From assembly GCF_022352055.1 (NCBI RefSeq), contig NZ_JAKRWM010000014.1, positions 124,001 through 188,000 of the forward strand: a stretch of 64,000 bases of DNA, given 5' to 3'. Within the stretch, counting starts at the first letter, position 1, and the number at the start of each line of letters is the position of its first letter. Below are positions 37,019 to 45,761 of this stretch, in pieces. The notes beneath the pieces were generated by a model, which was given only the letters and a program-made list of their open reading frames with translations, had not been told where the DNA came from and did not search any database. The position numbers and the translations under genes were made by a program. This stretch comes from Cohnella mopanensis (GTDB lineage: Bacteria > Bacillota > Bacilli > Paenibacillales > Paenibacillaceae).

Positions 37019-37354
37019 GTGGAAGATAACATGAAAGAGACGCAATACCCATATCCGCCGCAACAACCCTATTCGCCACCGCCCAAGACGAACGGTAAAG
37101 CCATAGCTGCCTTGATACTAGGAATATTTTCTATTATCATTCCTAATTTTGGGATTCTCATTGGAATAGCGGCGATCGTATTCGCGTCCTTCTCATTTAA
37201 AGATATTAAGCGGAGACAGGAACTGGGTCGAGGACTGGCGAAGGCTGGATTAGTATGCGGAATCGTCGGAACGTCGATTCACTCGCTTATTAATATCATT
37301 GCATTTATCATTGCGTTCAACTCAAGCTTCTGGGAGGCTTTCAATAATAGGTAG
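37019..37354 (+). CDS. DUF4190 small membrane protein, copy A
   Basis: A 111-residue protein: a Pro/Tyr/Gln-rich cytoplasmic head (YPYPPQQPYSPPPKTNGKA) followed by two membrane helices joined by SFKDIKRRQELGRGLAKAGL, the DUF4190 arrangement. The GTG at 37019 is chosen because AGGAGG lies eight bases upstream; the in-frame ATG at 36953 would place the -10 box inside the gene. It is a tandem paralog of the next gene. The function of the family is unknown. Confidence 0.83.
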   Translation: MEDNMKETQYPYPPQQPYSPPPKTNGKAIAALILGIFSIIIPNFGILIGIAAIVFASFSFKDIKRRQELGRGLAKAGLVCGIVGTSIHSLINIIAFIIAFNSSFWEAFNNR

Positions 37355-37408
37355 ATCGGCAGGGGTTGAGGGAGATTTATTTGTCAAATAATGTCTACCG
37401 AGTTGCGC

Positions 37409-37456
37409 GTTATGAGGTATAATGGGGTTACTTATACATTATTAGGAGGATCTTCC
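37409..37456 (+). promoter_or_regulatory. Promoter and RBS block, copy B
   Basis: TATAAT at 37418-37423 and TTAGGAGGA at 37442-37450, paralogous to 36971-37018. Confidence 0.65.
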
Positions 37457-37798
37457 TTGGATCAAAATTTTAAAGAACCCCAGTACGGATTTTCGCCTCC
37501 GCCTCCGGAGCGATTCGTGCCGCCCAAAACAAACGGAAAATCTATTGCTGCTCTGGTGCTTGGCATCTTGTCGATCGTATTACCCTACGTCGGCTTTCTT
37601 ATCGGGATTGTCGCAATCATTTTTGCTTCCATTTCGTTTAAAGAAATCAAAAGAAATCAAGAGCAAGGACGAGGTATGGCGATTGCCGGGCTTGTGTGCG
37701 GAATCGTGGGGACGGCCATTTATGCGATAATTATCCTGATTGTAGTTATTGCAGCTATAACTTTATATGGTGCGGCCACGACCTACAATTATGGATAG
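37457..37798 (+). CDS. DUF4190 small membrane protein, copy B
   Basis: A 113-residue paralog of the preceding protein: Pro-rich head (GFSPPPPERFVPPKTNGKS), then ALVLGILSIVLPYVGFLIGI and a second helix after SFKEIKRNQEQGRGMAIAGL. The start is TTG at 37457, eight bases after AGGAGG, at the position exactly matching the GTG of copy A; an in-frame ATG at 37391 lies upstream of the -10 box. Tandem duplication is clear from both protein and promoter similarity. Confidence 0.82.
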   Translation: MDQNFKEPQYGFSPPPPERFVPPKTNGKSIAALVLGILSIVLPYVGFLIGIVAIIFASISFKEIKRNQEQGRGMAIAGLVCGIVGTAIYAIIILIVVIAAITLYGAATTYNYG

Positions 37799-37821
37799 CG
37801 CTGGAATTTCATCTTATATAG

Positions 37822-37853
37822 AAGGGCTGTCTCGAAGAGAGACAGCCCTTTTT
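37822..37853. terminator. Strong bidirectional terminator
   Basis: Twelve-base perfect stem AAGGGCTGTCTC / GAGACAGCCCTT with a five-base loop and TTT after it; it lies between DUF4190 copy B and the convergent exonuclease gene. Confidence 0.9.
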
Positions 37854-37868
37854 AATATTCAGAGTAAA

Positions 37869-38675
37869 CTAGCTCCCCGATTTGGACTGGCGTGCTTTCG
37901 CGACCTCGGAAGAGTAATACTCTTTCAACTCCGCCAATTTCCTCTCGTCCGTTAACGGGATTTTCGCGGATAGATAGCTTTCCACGAACGCTTCCCATTC
38001 CTGCACTTTCTTCTGTGACACCATGGAGCGAATAGCATTCTTAACCATTCTGCGTTCCTTGGAATTAGAGAACTGATCTTTATAATGCTGTTTGAGTTCG
38101 AAATCCAATTCGCCGAATACCCGTCGAAACACCTCGGATGTCATTCGCGCATCATCTAATGCCCGGTGCGCCGACCCTTCCGCCGCAATGTCGAGATCGA
38201 TGAGGGCCGCTTCTACGCTCACATCGTTCGTGACCTTCTTATAACGCAGATAACCCTTCAGCAAGTCGAAGTAAGGATCGGCCATCCAACGAGCATCGTC
38301 AAGCTTATGCATCCTCGTATCGAATACGATCCGCTTTAAGTCTTCCCCGCCCCAAGTGACGAGCAGATAAGACTCGCTACGGTCAAGCCACTCCGCGAAT
38401 TCGGAGATGATCTTCGGAAATCCGGGGGCGACGTCAATATCTTCTTGAGGGATTCCTGTCTTTTTCCTGATGAAGCTGTTCAGCTTCGAGTAATATACCG
38501 GCTTAATGAGCGAGGAGAACTCGTCTACTTGCCGCAATGACGAATTCAACCTCACGGCTCCGATTTCAATGACTTCCATCGGCAGATCGCTGGCAAACTT
38601 TCGGCCGTTGAATTCAATGTCCAGAATGATGTAGTCCAACTGCTTGACCTCCGCTCTATAACTCGTAAGCTCCAT
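37869..38675 (-). CDS. DEDDh-type 3'-5' exonuclease (DnaQ/KapD-like)
   Basis: A 268-residue exonuclease-domain protein. YIILDIEFNG gives the first DxE pair, LVTWGGEDLKRIVFD the middle Asp, and AHRALDDARMTSEVF the final His/Asp of the DEDDh set. The C-terminal 80 residues are a charged helical extension. Similar proteins include KapD, an inhibitor of the KinA pathway to sporulation in Bacillus, and 3'hExo/ERI-1-like nucleases; the specific role is not clear. Confidence 0.85.
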   Translation of the reverse strand: MELTSYRAEVKQLDYIILDIEFNGRKFASDLPMEVIEIGAVRLNSSLRQVDEFSSLIKPVYYSKLNSFIRKKTGIPQEDIDVAPGFPKIISEFAEWLDRSESYLLVTWGGEDLKRIVFDTRMHKLDDARWMADPYFDLLKGYLRYKKVTNDVSVEAALIDLDIAAEGSAHRALDDARMTSEVFRRVFGELDFELKQHYKDQFSNSKERRMVKNAIRSMVSQKKVQEWEAFVESYLSAKIPLTDERKLAELKEYYSSEVAKARQSKSGS

Positions 38676-38773
38676 TCTATCAAAAATCCGGCAAATAGCG
38701 AAAGATCGTTTTGGAGGTTGTTGGAGGGAGGTTTACCCAAAAAATAAGGAAAGAATCAGAAAAAAGCCTGTCT

Positions 38774-38799
38774 TATAAAGAATCCCGAAAGCGCTTACG
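38774..38799 (+). promoter_or_regulatory. cre-like site upstream of the GH3 gene
   Basis: CGAAAGCGCTTACG (38786-38799) matches the CcpA cre consensus at 12 of 14 positions and lies seven bases after a possible -10, TATAAA (38774-38779). Carbon-catabolite repression is likely but could equally be a LacI-family operator. Confidence 0.5.
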
Positions 38800-38896
38800 A
38801 TAAATAGGAGCTTAATGGTTTCCAAATTAAAACAGGTAATGTTGTTGGCTGCGGTTATTCTTCTGCCGACCAAGAACAGTCAGGGAGGAACAAAAC

Positions 38897-41800
38897 ATGA
38901 CTTTCAAAGTTACAAAAGGAACAAGGGGTAAACGCTTCATTCATCTTGCGTTAGCGGCGTGCCTTAGCATTCCCGTCGTTCCCGCAATCTCCGCCCCTGG
39001 TACGGCCTGGGCGGAGACGTCGACTTCCGTAACCCCCATAACCCCCGTATTCAGCGGAAACTCCAAAGACTTAAAGACTTTTGTGGACGATGTGCTAGAC
39101 CACATGAATATCGATGATCTGGCTTATTATGCGGCGCAGAAAACGGCGACGGAGCCCCGCGTGACCTTGGACGGTACCGGCTACCGGTTGCCTGCCGGCG
39201 CTGTGGGAGGCTCGGACAACGTGCATGGCGTAGCAACGGATATGCCGGTGACGATGCATCTGGGCCAAACATGGAATCAGGACCTGATGAAGCAGGTCGG
39301 AACCGTACTCGGAAATGAAAAACGGAGCCAGGTTGGAATCGACAATGCAAATCCGCTCATGTTCTCCGCAGTGGCAGACGTTCGCATTAATCCGCTTAGC
39401 GGACGTTATGAGGAAGGGTTTGCCGAAGATCCGTTTCTCACGAGCGTCATGGCCGATAAGCTGGCGCGTGGAATCGTAGGGGATGATCCCTTTTACTTGA
39501 AGGTTCAGCTCGGAACGAAGCACTATATGACCTACAATTCGGAGTGGAACCGCAACACGGGCAACTATTATACGGGAGTGCGCGGATTGAACGAGTACCA
39601 ATTGCCGGGTTTCTCCAAGGCGATTGAGAGCGGCTCGATCCAAGGGGTTATGAGCTCATACGCGACGATGAACGGCGTTCCCGGCGCCATCTCTCCCGAA
39701 TTGATCAGAGCGGAGAGTAAAGCTCCATTTTCTTTGTTTAACGTATCCGACTTTAACGGCGACGGGTTGATGGTTACGCAATACGGCAACGGCTACGACA
39801 AATCCTACGTGCCCGACAACGACCATCTTGCCGGACTGATGCTGCTTGCCGGCTCGCATATGAATAACTCCAGCGCGACCGGGGCCGCGGGAAGCCCTAC
39901 GGCGGACAACTACAAAAACGCGGTCAATAAGAAGCTCTATGGCGTAACGATCCAGCATCTTAAAGATTTGGTGCGCCCTCAAATAGAACTGTGGGTACGT
40001 GTCGGCTACTTCAACGCCAAGAATGATCAAGGTTTACCGGCGGGTTACCCGTACTCTGGCCTAACCCTTGATGTAAATAAAGTGGACTTCAATACGACGA
40101 GCCATCAGCAAGTTGCCCTGCAAGCCGCGCGCGAAGGACTTGTCTTGCTTAAGAACGAGGGCAGCGTACTGCCTCTAAGCCAGAACGCCAAGGTAGCGGT
40201 GATGGGGCAGTTGGCGGATGCGCGCTTGAAGGATATCTATGCATCCGAAACGCCGAAGATTGACGGCTCAGGCACGACGCCGCTTGCCGCTATCCGGAAT
40301 TTAATCGGCGAGGATCAAGTGGCCTACGACGCGGGCGCTAAGAAGATCGCTTTGAAATCGGAGAAAACCGGTAAATTCGTAACGGCGGCTTCCGGCAAAG
40401 GCGAGCAGCTTACTGCAGGGGCTGATCCGGTTGCGGTGGCAGGGACGGATAAAACATACTATTCCTTAACCGGATCGCAAGGATACGTAAGCGAGAACGA
40501 GGCTTTCCAAGTGTTGGACTGGGGCAATCGCGCTTACAGCTTCAAATCGCTTGCCAATAATAGCTGGGTGACGGGGAGCGGCGATAAAGATTCGGCTAGC
40601 GACAAAGCTAAGGTTCAGAATGACGGCGAAGATATGATGTCCCAATCTTGGGGAGGCGGCTTTGCGCTGAATATGTTCTCGACCAATTTCCCGACCTACT
40701 TCAGCTATGAAACGAATGCTTCCGGCCAGAAAAATATTCGTACGGGAGCCCTGCCGGCTTGGAGTTTCTCTAGCAACGTCCCGTTCCAAAACTCCATGTT
40801 GACGGAAGGCTATTATTTTTCCGTAAACGACAGCAAGGCTATCGTTGCCGGCACGACAGTAGATCAGTTCAAAACGGCTAAGGATGCTAAGGAGTATGCG
40901 TTCTCCGAAGTTGTCCTAGAAGAACCGGGAACAAAAGCCGCGGTATTAAAGGCTTCGAACGATTACGCCATTGTCGTCGTCGGAGCTGGCCCGAAAATCG
41001 TAGCAGGAGAAGGCGTCGATCGTTCTAGCCTAGCTTTGGGTACAGATCAGGCGAAACTTGTACACAATGCTGCCGAACAGTTCCCCGGCAAGACGATCGT
41101 CGTCATCAACTCGAACTATCCGCTGGCTGTCCAGGACATTCAGGACGATAAGAATGTGGCTGCTATTCTGTATGCTTCTTACGGCGGGCAATATGATAAT
41201 AAAGCTCTGGCCGAGGCGCTGTTCGGCGATTATGCGCCAGCTGGCCGTTTGACGGGCACGTGGTTGCAAGACACGAGTTCTCTTCCTAAATTGTCGGCCG
41301 AGCAGCAGAGCAAGGTTGACCCGGCATACACCGTCGACATGTCCATCTCGGATCCGATCCAAACCAAACTGACTTACCTGTATTCGGAAGAGAAGCCGAC
41401 CTACGAGTTCGGTTACGGCCTCACTTACACGGACTTCAAGTACAGCAAGTTGGATGTATCTTCGACAGTTAAATCCGATAAGGCTTTTAACGTTAAGTTC
41501 ACCGTAACCAACACGGGTAAGATGACGAGCGACGAAGTCGTCCAGCTATACGTGCATGCACGCAATTCCGCTTACGGTTCTTATGCTCCGATCAAACAGC
41601 TAGCCGCATTTAAAAGAATCAAGAACGTTAAGCCAGGACAATCGGTTCCGGTGACCTTGACGGTCAATCCTAAGGATTTTGCGGTCTGGGACGTCAATAA
41701 ACAAGATTATACGGTTGAAGCCGGTAGCTATGACGTCATGGTAGGCCGTTCCTCTAGCGATATCCTGCTTAACAAAGCCGTAGAAGTGAAAGGCGATTCT

Positions 41801-42250
41801 ATCGCCGAGCTGAAACGGAATCAATTATTGAACGTGTGGGAACACACCTTCGCGAGCAAGGGCGTTATCGGCTCCGAGGTTTCCAAAGCGAGAACGGCGA
41901 AATATAAAGGACAATATTATGCCGTTACTTCAACGGCGAAAGGTGATTTTGTCGGAATTCCGAAAGTGAATCTGACCGGCGCCAAATCGATTACAATGCG
42001 CGTGGCGACGACGAATCCGACCGGGACAATCGAGTTACGGGCAGGGTCCCCGTCAGGTACGTTGCTTGGGACGGCTAGCTTTGGCTCGACCTCTCCGGTA
42101 TCCTATGGAATCGGAGGCGGGCAAACTGTCCAAGAGCTCGGCTTCAAGGCGGTTACCGTTCCGCTTAAATCGGCGAAGAAGGGGAACCAGAATCTGTTCT
42201 TGGTTTTCCGAGAAGGCGATGTTCGCGTAGACAGTATCCAAATCAAATAA
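38897..42250 (+). CDS. Secreted GH3 glycoside hydrolase with inserted domain
   Basis: A 1117-residue exported enzyme (signal peptide cleaved after AWA, near residue 41). GH3 N-terminal barrel: LGTKHYMTYNSEWNRNTG, VMSSYATMNGVP, with the nucleophile probably Asp285 in NVSDFNGDG. The GH3 C-terminal domain starts near residue 400 (AAREGLVLLKNEGSVLPL). It is interrupted at about residues 482-655 by a strand-rich domain (KSEKTGKFVTAA, VSENEAFQVLDWG, SFKSLANNSWVT) that resembles fascin/beta-trefoil modules, before resuming at KASNDYAIVVVG. A GH3 fibronectin-like domain (about 860-960; VVQLYVHARNS, IKQLAAFKRI) and a C-terminal jelly-roll (about 980-1117, CBM6-like) follow. Substrate is not readable; beta-glucosidase or beta-xylosidase-like. 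The start follows CAGGGAGGAAC. Confidence 0.92.
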   Translation: MTFKVTKGTRGKRFIHLALAACLSIPVVPAISAPGTAWAETSTSVTPITPVFSGNSKDLKTFVDDVLDHMNIDDLAYYAAQKTATEPRVTLDGTGYRLPAGAVGGSDNVHGVATDMPVTMHLGQTWNQDLMKQVGTVLGNEKRSQVGIDNANPLMFSAVADVRINPLSGRYEEGFAEDPFLTSVMADKLARGIVGDDPFYLKVQLGTKHYMTYNSEWNRNTGNYYTGVRGLNEYQLPGFSKAIESGSIQGVMSSYATMNGVPGAISPELIRAESKAPFSLFNVSDFNGDGLMVTQYGNGYDKSYVPDNDHLAGLMLLAGSHMNNSSATGAAGSPTADNYKNAVNKKLYGVTIQHLKDLVRPQIELWVRVGYFNAKNDQGLPAGYPYSGLTLDVNKVDFNTTSHQQVALQAAREGLVLLKNEGSVLPLSQNAKVAVMGQLADARLKDIYASETPKIDGSGTTPLAAIRNLIGEDQVAYDAGAKKIALKSEKTGKFVTAASGKGEQLTAGADPVAVAGTDKTYYSLTGSQGYVSENEAFQVLDWGNRAYSFKSLANNSWVTGSGDKDSASDKAKVQNDGEDMMSQSWGGGFALNMFSTNFPTYFSYETNASGQKNIRTGALPAWSFSSNVPFQNSMLTEGYYFSVNDSKAIVAGTTVDQFKTAKDAKEYAFSEVVLEEPGTKAAVLKASNDYAIVVVGAGPKIVAGEGVDRSSLALGTDQAKLVHNAAEQFPGKTIVVINSNYPLAVQDIQDDKNVAAILYASYGGQYDNKALAEALFGDYAPAGRLTGTWLQDTSSLPKLSAEQQSKVDPAYTVDMSISDPIQTKLTYLYSEEKPTYEFGYGLTYTDFKYSKLDVSSTVKSDKAFNVKFTVTNTGKMTSDEVVQLYVHARNSAYGSYAPIKQLAAFKRIKNVKPGQSVPVTLTVNPKDFAVWDVNKQDYTVEAGSYDVMVGRSSSDILLNKAVEVKGDSIAELKRNQLLNVWEHTFASKGVIGSEVSKARTAKYKGQYYAVTSTAKGDFVGIPKVNLTGAKSITMRVATTNPTGTIELRAGSPSGTLLGTASFGSTSPVSYGIGGGQTVQELGFKAVTVPLKSAKKGNQNLFLVFREGDVRVDSIQIK

Positions 42251-42257
42251 GCAGTCG

Positions 42258-42294
42258 AACGAATCAAGGGATTGTTACAGTCCCTTGATTCGTT
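42258..42294 (+). terminator. Hairpin terminator of the GH3 gene
   Basis: Fourteen-base perfect stem AACGAATCAAGGGA / TCCCTTGATTCGTT; the following T-tract is weak. Confidence 0.75.
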
Positions 42295-42419
42295 GCGTAT
42301 AGGTACCCTTGATCGATCAAATCTAAAAAAATCGGACAATATCAGAAAAATGCCGCACTTATGAATGGCTGCCCATTGGTCTAAAATAGGAATTGATATC
42401 CGGATTGTCGGGTGATACG

Positions 42420-42468
42420 ATTCCCTAATCTGCCTAACAAACGATCAGGCCGGTTAGGGAATTTTGTT
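42420..42468 (+). terminator. Leader hairpin before the YesM gene
   Basis: ATTCCCTAA (42420-42428) pairs with TTAGGGAAT (42454-42462), with a GCC/GGC step in the loop, then TTTGTTTG. It ends 33 bases before the kinase start codon, after the GH3 gene already has its own terminator, so it may attenuate the yesMN operon or act as a second GH3 terminator. Confidence 0.5.
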
Positions 42469-42500
42469 TGGAAAGAAATGAATTCGAAGGGCGAATTGTC

Positions 42501-44273
42501 ATGAACCATTGGATGCGTGATTTTGTCAATTTTATTCGTCTGCCGCGAATTCGGAGCCGATTCCTCTCGGCTATGATTCTCGTGTCGCTTCCGCCCTTAT
42601 TCGTACTGGGATACTTCTCCTTTAATATCGCCAAGGATACGCTCGTACAGAATCATATCCAAACGAATCAGGGCCACTTAAAAACATCGAGCGAAATGGC
42701 GGATCTTCTGCTTCGGAATATTATTAATATGAACCGGATTATTTTGTCCAACGAACCGCTAAGGCAGGAGCTCTATCAGAGCGGAGGCGCCAACGGCGCT
42801 AGCCAAGAGGTGCTGAATGTCCGTACGGCGAACCGCCTGCAGAACATCGTCGTATCCAATCTGTTCGATACTCAGAATATAGATTCCATTTGTCTGTTCG
42901 ACCGCAATTTCAAATCCGTTTGTTACGGACGATCGGAGCAGGCGGGCAAATACGGAACGGACGACACCCGTGAACAGATCGCAAGTACGGATTGGTACGC
43001 CCGGAGCTTGTCCGCCAAAGGCAAAGAGGTATTTTTCGGCTATAACGTACTGGAGGAATCGTCATCGGGCAACTCCTTCTCCAGCGTCAAATTATTAAGG
43101 GATCCGAACCACCTAAGCGGAGAGATGATCGGCCTGCTGGTCATCAATATTCGGAAGACGATCTTTCGACAGGCGGTCAACGAGAGCGATGAAAGCGGAT
43201 TTCTCGTGCTGGACACGGATGGCAAAGAGCCCGTGGTCGTCTATGATCATCGTCCGGAGCTGACGAACAACGTCGGATTGGGTTCGAGCTTAGAGACCAC
43301 GTTGGCCCAATTCGAGAAATCCGGCTATCTCTATAGCCAATACCGCAACGCGACGAGCGGCTGGATGTTCGTGCATTTCGTGGAGACCAAAGCGCTTCTG
43401 AAGCAATCCGATCGTATCGGTACCGTCACGATGCTCATCGCGGCACTGATCGCGGGAATTGCTTTACTGGTGTCCTACTTCGTATCGGGTACCATAACGC
43501 GCCCCTTGCTGCAGTTAAAGAAAATGATCGTAGACTGGGCTAAGGGCAATCCGACTAACGAGCCGAACGAATCCTTCACGGCGGATGAAGTCGGAGTGAT
43601 CGGCCAAACCTTCCAGAAAGTGACCTTGGAGAATCAGCAGTTGAGCGAGCGGCTTCTTCATTCGCAGTTAAAGGAGCGGGAGGCGGAGCTTAGATCGCTT
43701 CAGGCCCAGATCAAACCTCATTTCCTATACAATACGCTGGATTCTATCTATTGGATGTCCTTGCTGGAGGACAAAGCGGATATTGCGCAAATGGCCCTGT
43801 CGCTTTCCGAGAGCTTCAAGCTCAGCCTGAACAAAGGAAGGGAAACGATCCCGGTGTTCAAGGAATTGAAGCATATCGAACACTATATGATTATCCAAAA
43901 TTTGCGATATGACAATCGGTTTCTGTATGTCGAAGATGTAAGCGAGGACATCATGCAATTCGAGATGATGAAGCTTCTGCTGCAGCCGCTGGTTGAGAAC
44001 GCCATCTACCATGGTCTCGAGCCTAAGGTGGGCCCAGGAACGATTCGGTTGACCGGCCGCAAAGACGGCGATTTCCTTGTGTTCACCGTGTTGGACGACG
44101 GGGTAGGCATGGCGGATCTGTCCCGGACGGAACAAGGCTACGGCATGCAAAACGTAAGAGAACGGTTGCGCTTGTACTATGGTCCGAATAGCTCGTTCGT
44201 GGTTGAAAGCTCTCCGGACGAGGGAACAACGATCGAACTTCGGTTTCCCTACAATGAGAGAAAGGAGGGATAA
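42501..44273 (+). CDS. YesM-type sensor histidine kinase
   Basis: A 590-residue membrane kinase. Helix one (about 25-45), an extracytoplasmic Cache-like sensor (about 50-305), helix two (about 312-333), HAMP (about 335-385), then the His_kinase domain with His407 in QIKPHFLYNTLDS and HATPase (LVENAIYHGLEP, DDGVGM). The ATG at 42501 after GAAGGGCG is preferred; a TTG at 42468 after TTAGGGA is possible. Only three bases separate it from the YesN-type regulator, and the binding-protein gene follows with overlap, so all three are co-expressed. The ligand is probably a sugar or oligosaccharide. Confidence 0.92.
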   Translation: MNHWMRDFVNFIRLPRIRSRFLSAMILVSLPPLFVLGYFSFNIAKDTLVQNHIQTNQGHLKTSSEMADLLLRNIINMNRIILSNEPLRQELYQSGGANGASQEVLNVRTANRLQNIVVSNLFDTQNIDSICLFDRNFKSVCYGRSEQAGKYGTDDTREQIASTDWYARSLSAKGKEVFFGYNVLEESSSGNSFSSVKLLRDPNHLSGEMIGLLVINIRKTIFRQAVNESDESGFLVLDTDGKEPVVVYDHRPELTNNVGLGSSLETTLAQFEKSGYLYSQYRNATSGWMFVHFVETKALLKQSDRIGTVTMLIAALIAGIALLVSYFVSGTITRPLLQLKKMIVDWAKGNPTNEPNESFTADEVGVIGQTFQKVTLENQQLSERLLHSQLKEREAELRSLQAQIKPHFLYNTLDSIYWMSLLEDKADIAQMALSLSESFKLSLNKGRETIPVFKELKHIEHYMIIQNLRYDNRFLYVEDVSEDIMQFEMMKLLLQPLVENAIYHGLEPKVGPGTIRLTGRKDGDFLVFTVLDDGVGMADLSRTEQGYGMQNVRERLRLYYGPNSSFVVESSPDEGTTIELRFPYNERKEG

Positions 44274-44276
44274 GCA

Positions 44277-45761
44277 ATGCTCAAGGCGGTTGTGTTCGAC
44301 GATGAATTCATTGTGCTCAAAGGGTTGAAGAAGCTGATAGATTGGTCGGAATACGGAGTGGAGCTAGCGGGAACGGCCTCGGACGGGCTCTCGGCGCTGG
44401 AAGTATTCCGGCAGCTTAAACCGGATATCGTCATGACGGATATTCGAATGCCGGGTATGGATGGTCTTCAACTGATCGAAATCATCCGCAGGGAAAGTCC
44501 GGATACGATGTGCATCGTGTTCAGCGGCTATAACGAATTCGAATATGTTAAACGGGCGATCAAATTGGGCGTGGTTGATTACTTAGAGAAACCGGTCACC
44601 ATTACTAAAATCAGAGAAGGGATTCAAAAAGCGGTTAACAAGCTTACCGAACTTAATGAAGTGTCTTCGTTGAAGCAGAAATGGCAGCAAGGCTTACTTG
44701 AGAAGACGACCCTTGATCTGTTGCTGCAAGGCGCCGAGGCTGAAGCGGCTTGGGCGGAACAATTCGGCCCGGATGTCAGCCGATTGGCCGGACTCACCGT
44801 TCTGGCCTGTTCCGATAAAGAGTTCAATCTGGATAATGGGGCTTCTAAGCCTTATAGGACAATTTCCATACGTAACGGCTCCGAAAATCTTATCGTGGTG
44901 TTCCATTTCGATTCGTCTTCGCAAGCGTGGACGGAGGAATTGGTATGTTGGTCCGGTGCGGCTATCGGGTCCGGCAGAACATACTCGTCTTTGGCCGATG
45001 CTCCGAAGAGCTATAAGGAGGCTTCAAGAGCCCTTCGATACGGCAAGTACTTAGAGGGTAAAGGCTGGATTCGATTCGAGGATCTCGGAGATAATCACGC
45101 GGTGAACCCCAATCTCTCGGAAAGGGAAGAAGAAGTTCTGTTCGACATGAGGATTGGAGATAAGAAGGGTCTAATGAAGAAGTTGGACAACTATCTCGAG
45201 GAGTTTAGGAACGAGAGGCTGGACCCCGAGGTCGCCGAGATCGAATTGTTGAAAATGGTGCTCCACGGATGGGAAGTCGCTAAGGAGACCGGAGATAATC
45301 CGGCGCAGCTCAAGCCGGCGGGTTATCTGCCGCAGCTTGAGCTGCGTAACATGCAGACGCAAGACGAGATGGCGGCATGGCTTCGTCATGAAATGGAGAC
45401 GATCATGGATTGGATTATCGGAGTGCGTCAGCGGTCCAAGCATTCGGCCGTGGAGAAGGCGATCCGGTATATTAGCCACCATTACGGGCGCGATTTGACC
45501 CAACAGGAAGTCGCGGACCATGTCGAGATGAACGCAACGTATTTCAGTCTGTTGTTCAAGGAGCAAATGGGCATATCCTACATCAAGTACTTGACCAAGG
45601 TTCGCATGGAAAAGGCCAAGGAGCTCCTGAACGAAGGGACGACTATCCATGAGATTAGCGAGAAGGTCGGCTATTACCATGCCCGCCACTTTTCGGAAGT
45701 TTTCAAGAAGCAAACCGGCATGACTCCGGGACAATATCGCTCAAGGGGAGGAGGGGCATGA
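44277..45761 (+). CDS. YesN-type response regulator (REC-AraC)
   Basis: A 494-residue regulator. REC domain at residues 1-120: FDDEF, phospho-acceptor Asp55 in VMTDIRMPG, VFSGYNEFEYVKRAI and LEKPV. A long helical linker (about 125-380) is typical of YesN proteins. The C-terminal 100 residues are AraC-type: YGRDLTQQEVADHVEMNATY, FSLLFKEQMGISYIKYL, then IHEISEKVGYYHARHFSEVF and TGMTPGQYR. Ribosome-binding site AAAGGAGGGA. It overlaps the next gene by four bases (ATGA). The target genes may be the GH3 or the transporter genes nearby; this is inference. Confidence 0.94.
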   Translation: MLKAVVFDDEFIVLKGLKKLIDWSEYGVELAGTASDGLSALEVFRQLKPDIVMTDIRMPGMDGLQLIEIIRRESPDTMCIVFSGYNEFEYVKRAIKLGVVDYLEKPVTITKIREGIQKAVNKLTELNEVSSLKQKWQQGLLEKTTLDLLLQGAEAEAAWAEQFGPDVSRLAGLTVLACSDKEFNLDNGASKPYRTISIRNGSENLIVVFHFDSSSQAWTEELVCWSGAAIGSGRTYSSLADAPKSYKEASRALRYGKYLEGKGWIRFEDLGDNHAVNPNLSEREEEVLFDMRIGDKKGLMKKLDNYLEEFRNERLDPEVAEIELLKMVLHGWEVAKETGDNPAQLKPAGYLPQLELRNMQTQDEMAAWLRHEMETIMDWIIGVRQRSKHSAVEKAIRYISHHYGRDLTQQEVADHVEMNATYFSLLFKEQMGISYIKYLTKVRMEKAKELLNEGTTIHEISEKVGYYHARHFSEVFKKQTGMTPGQYRSRGGGA

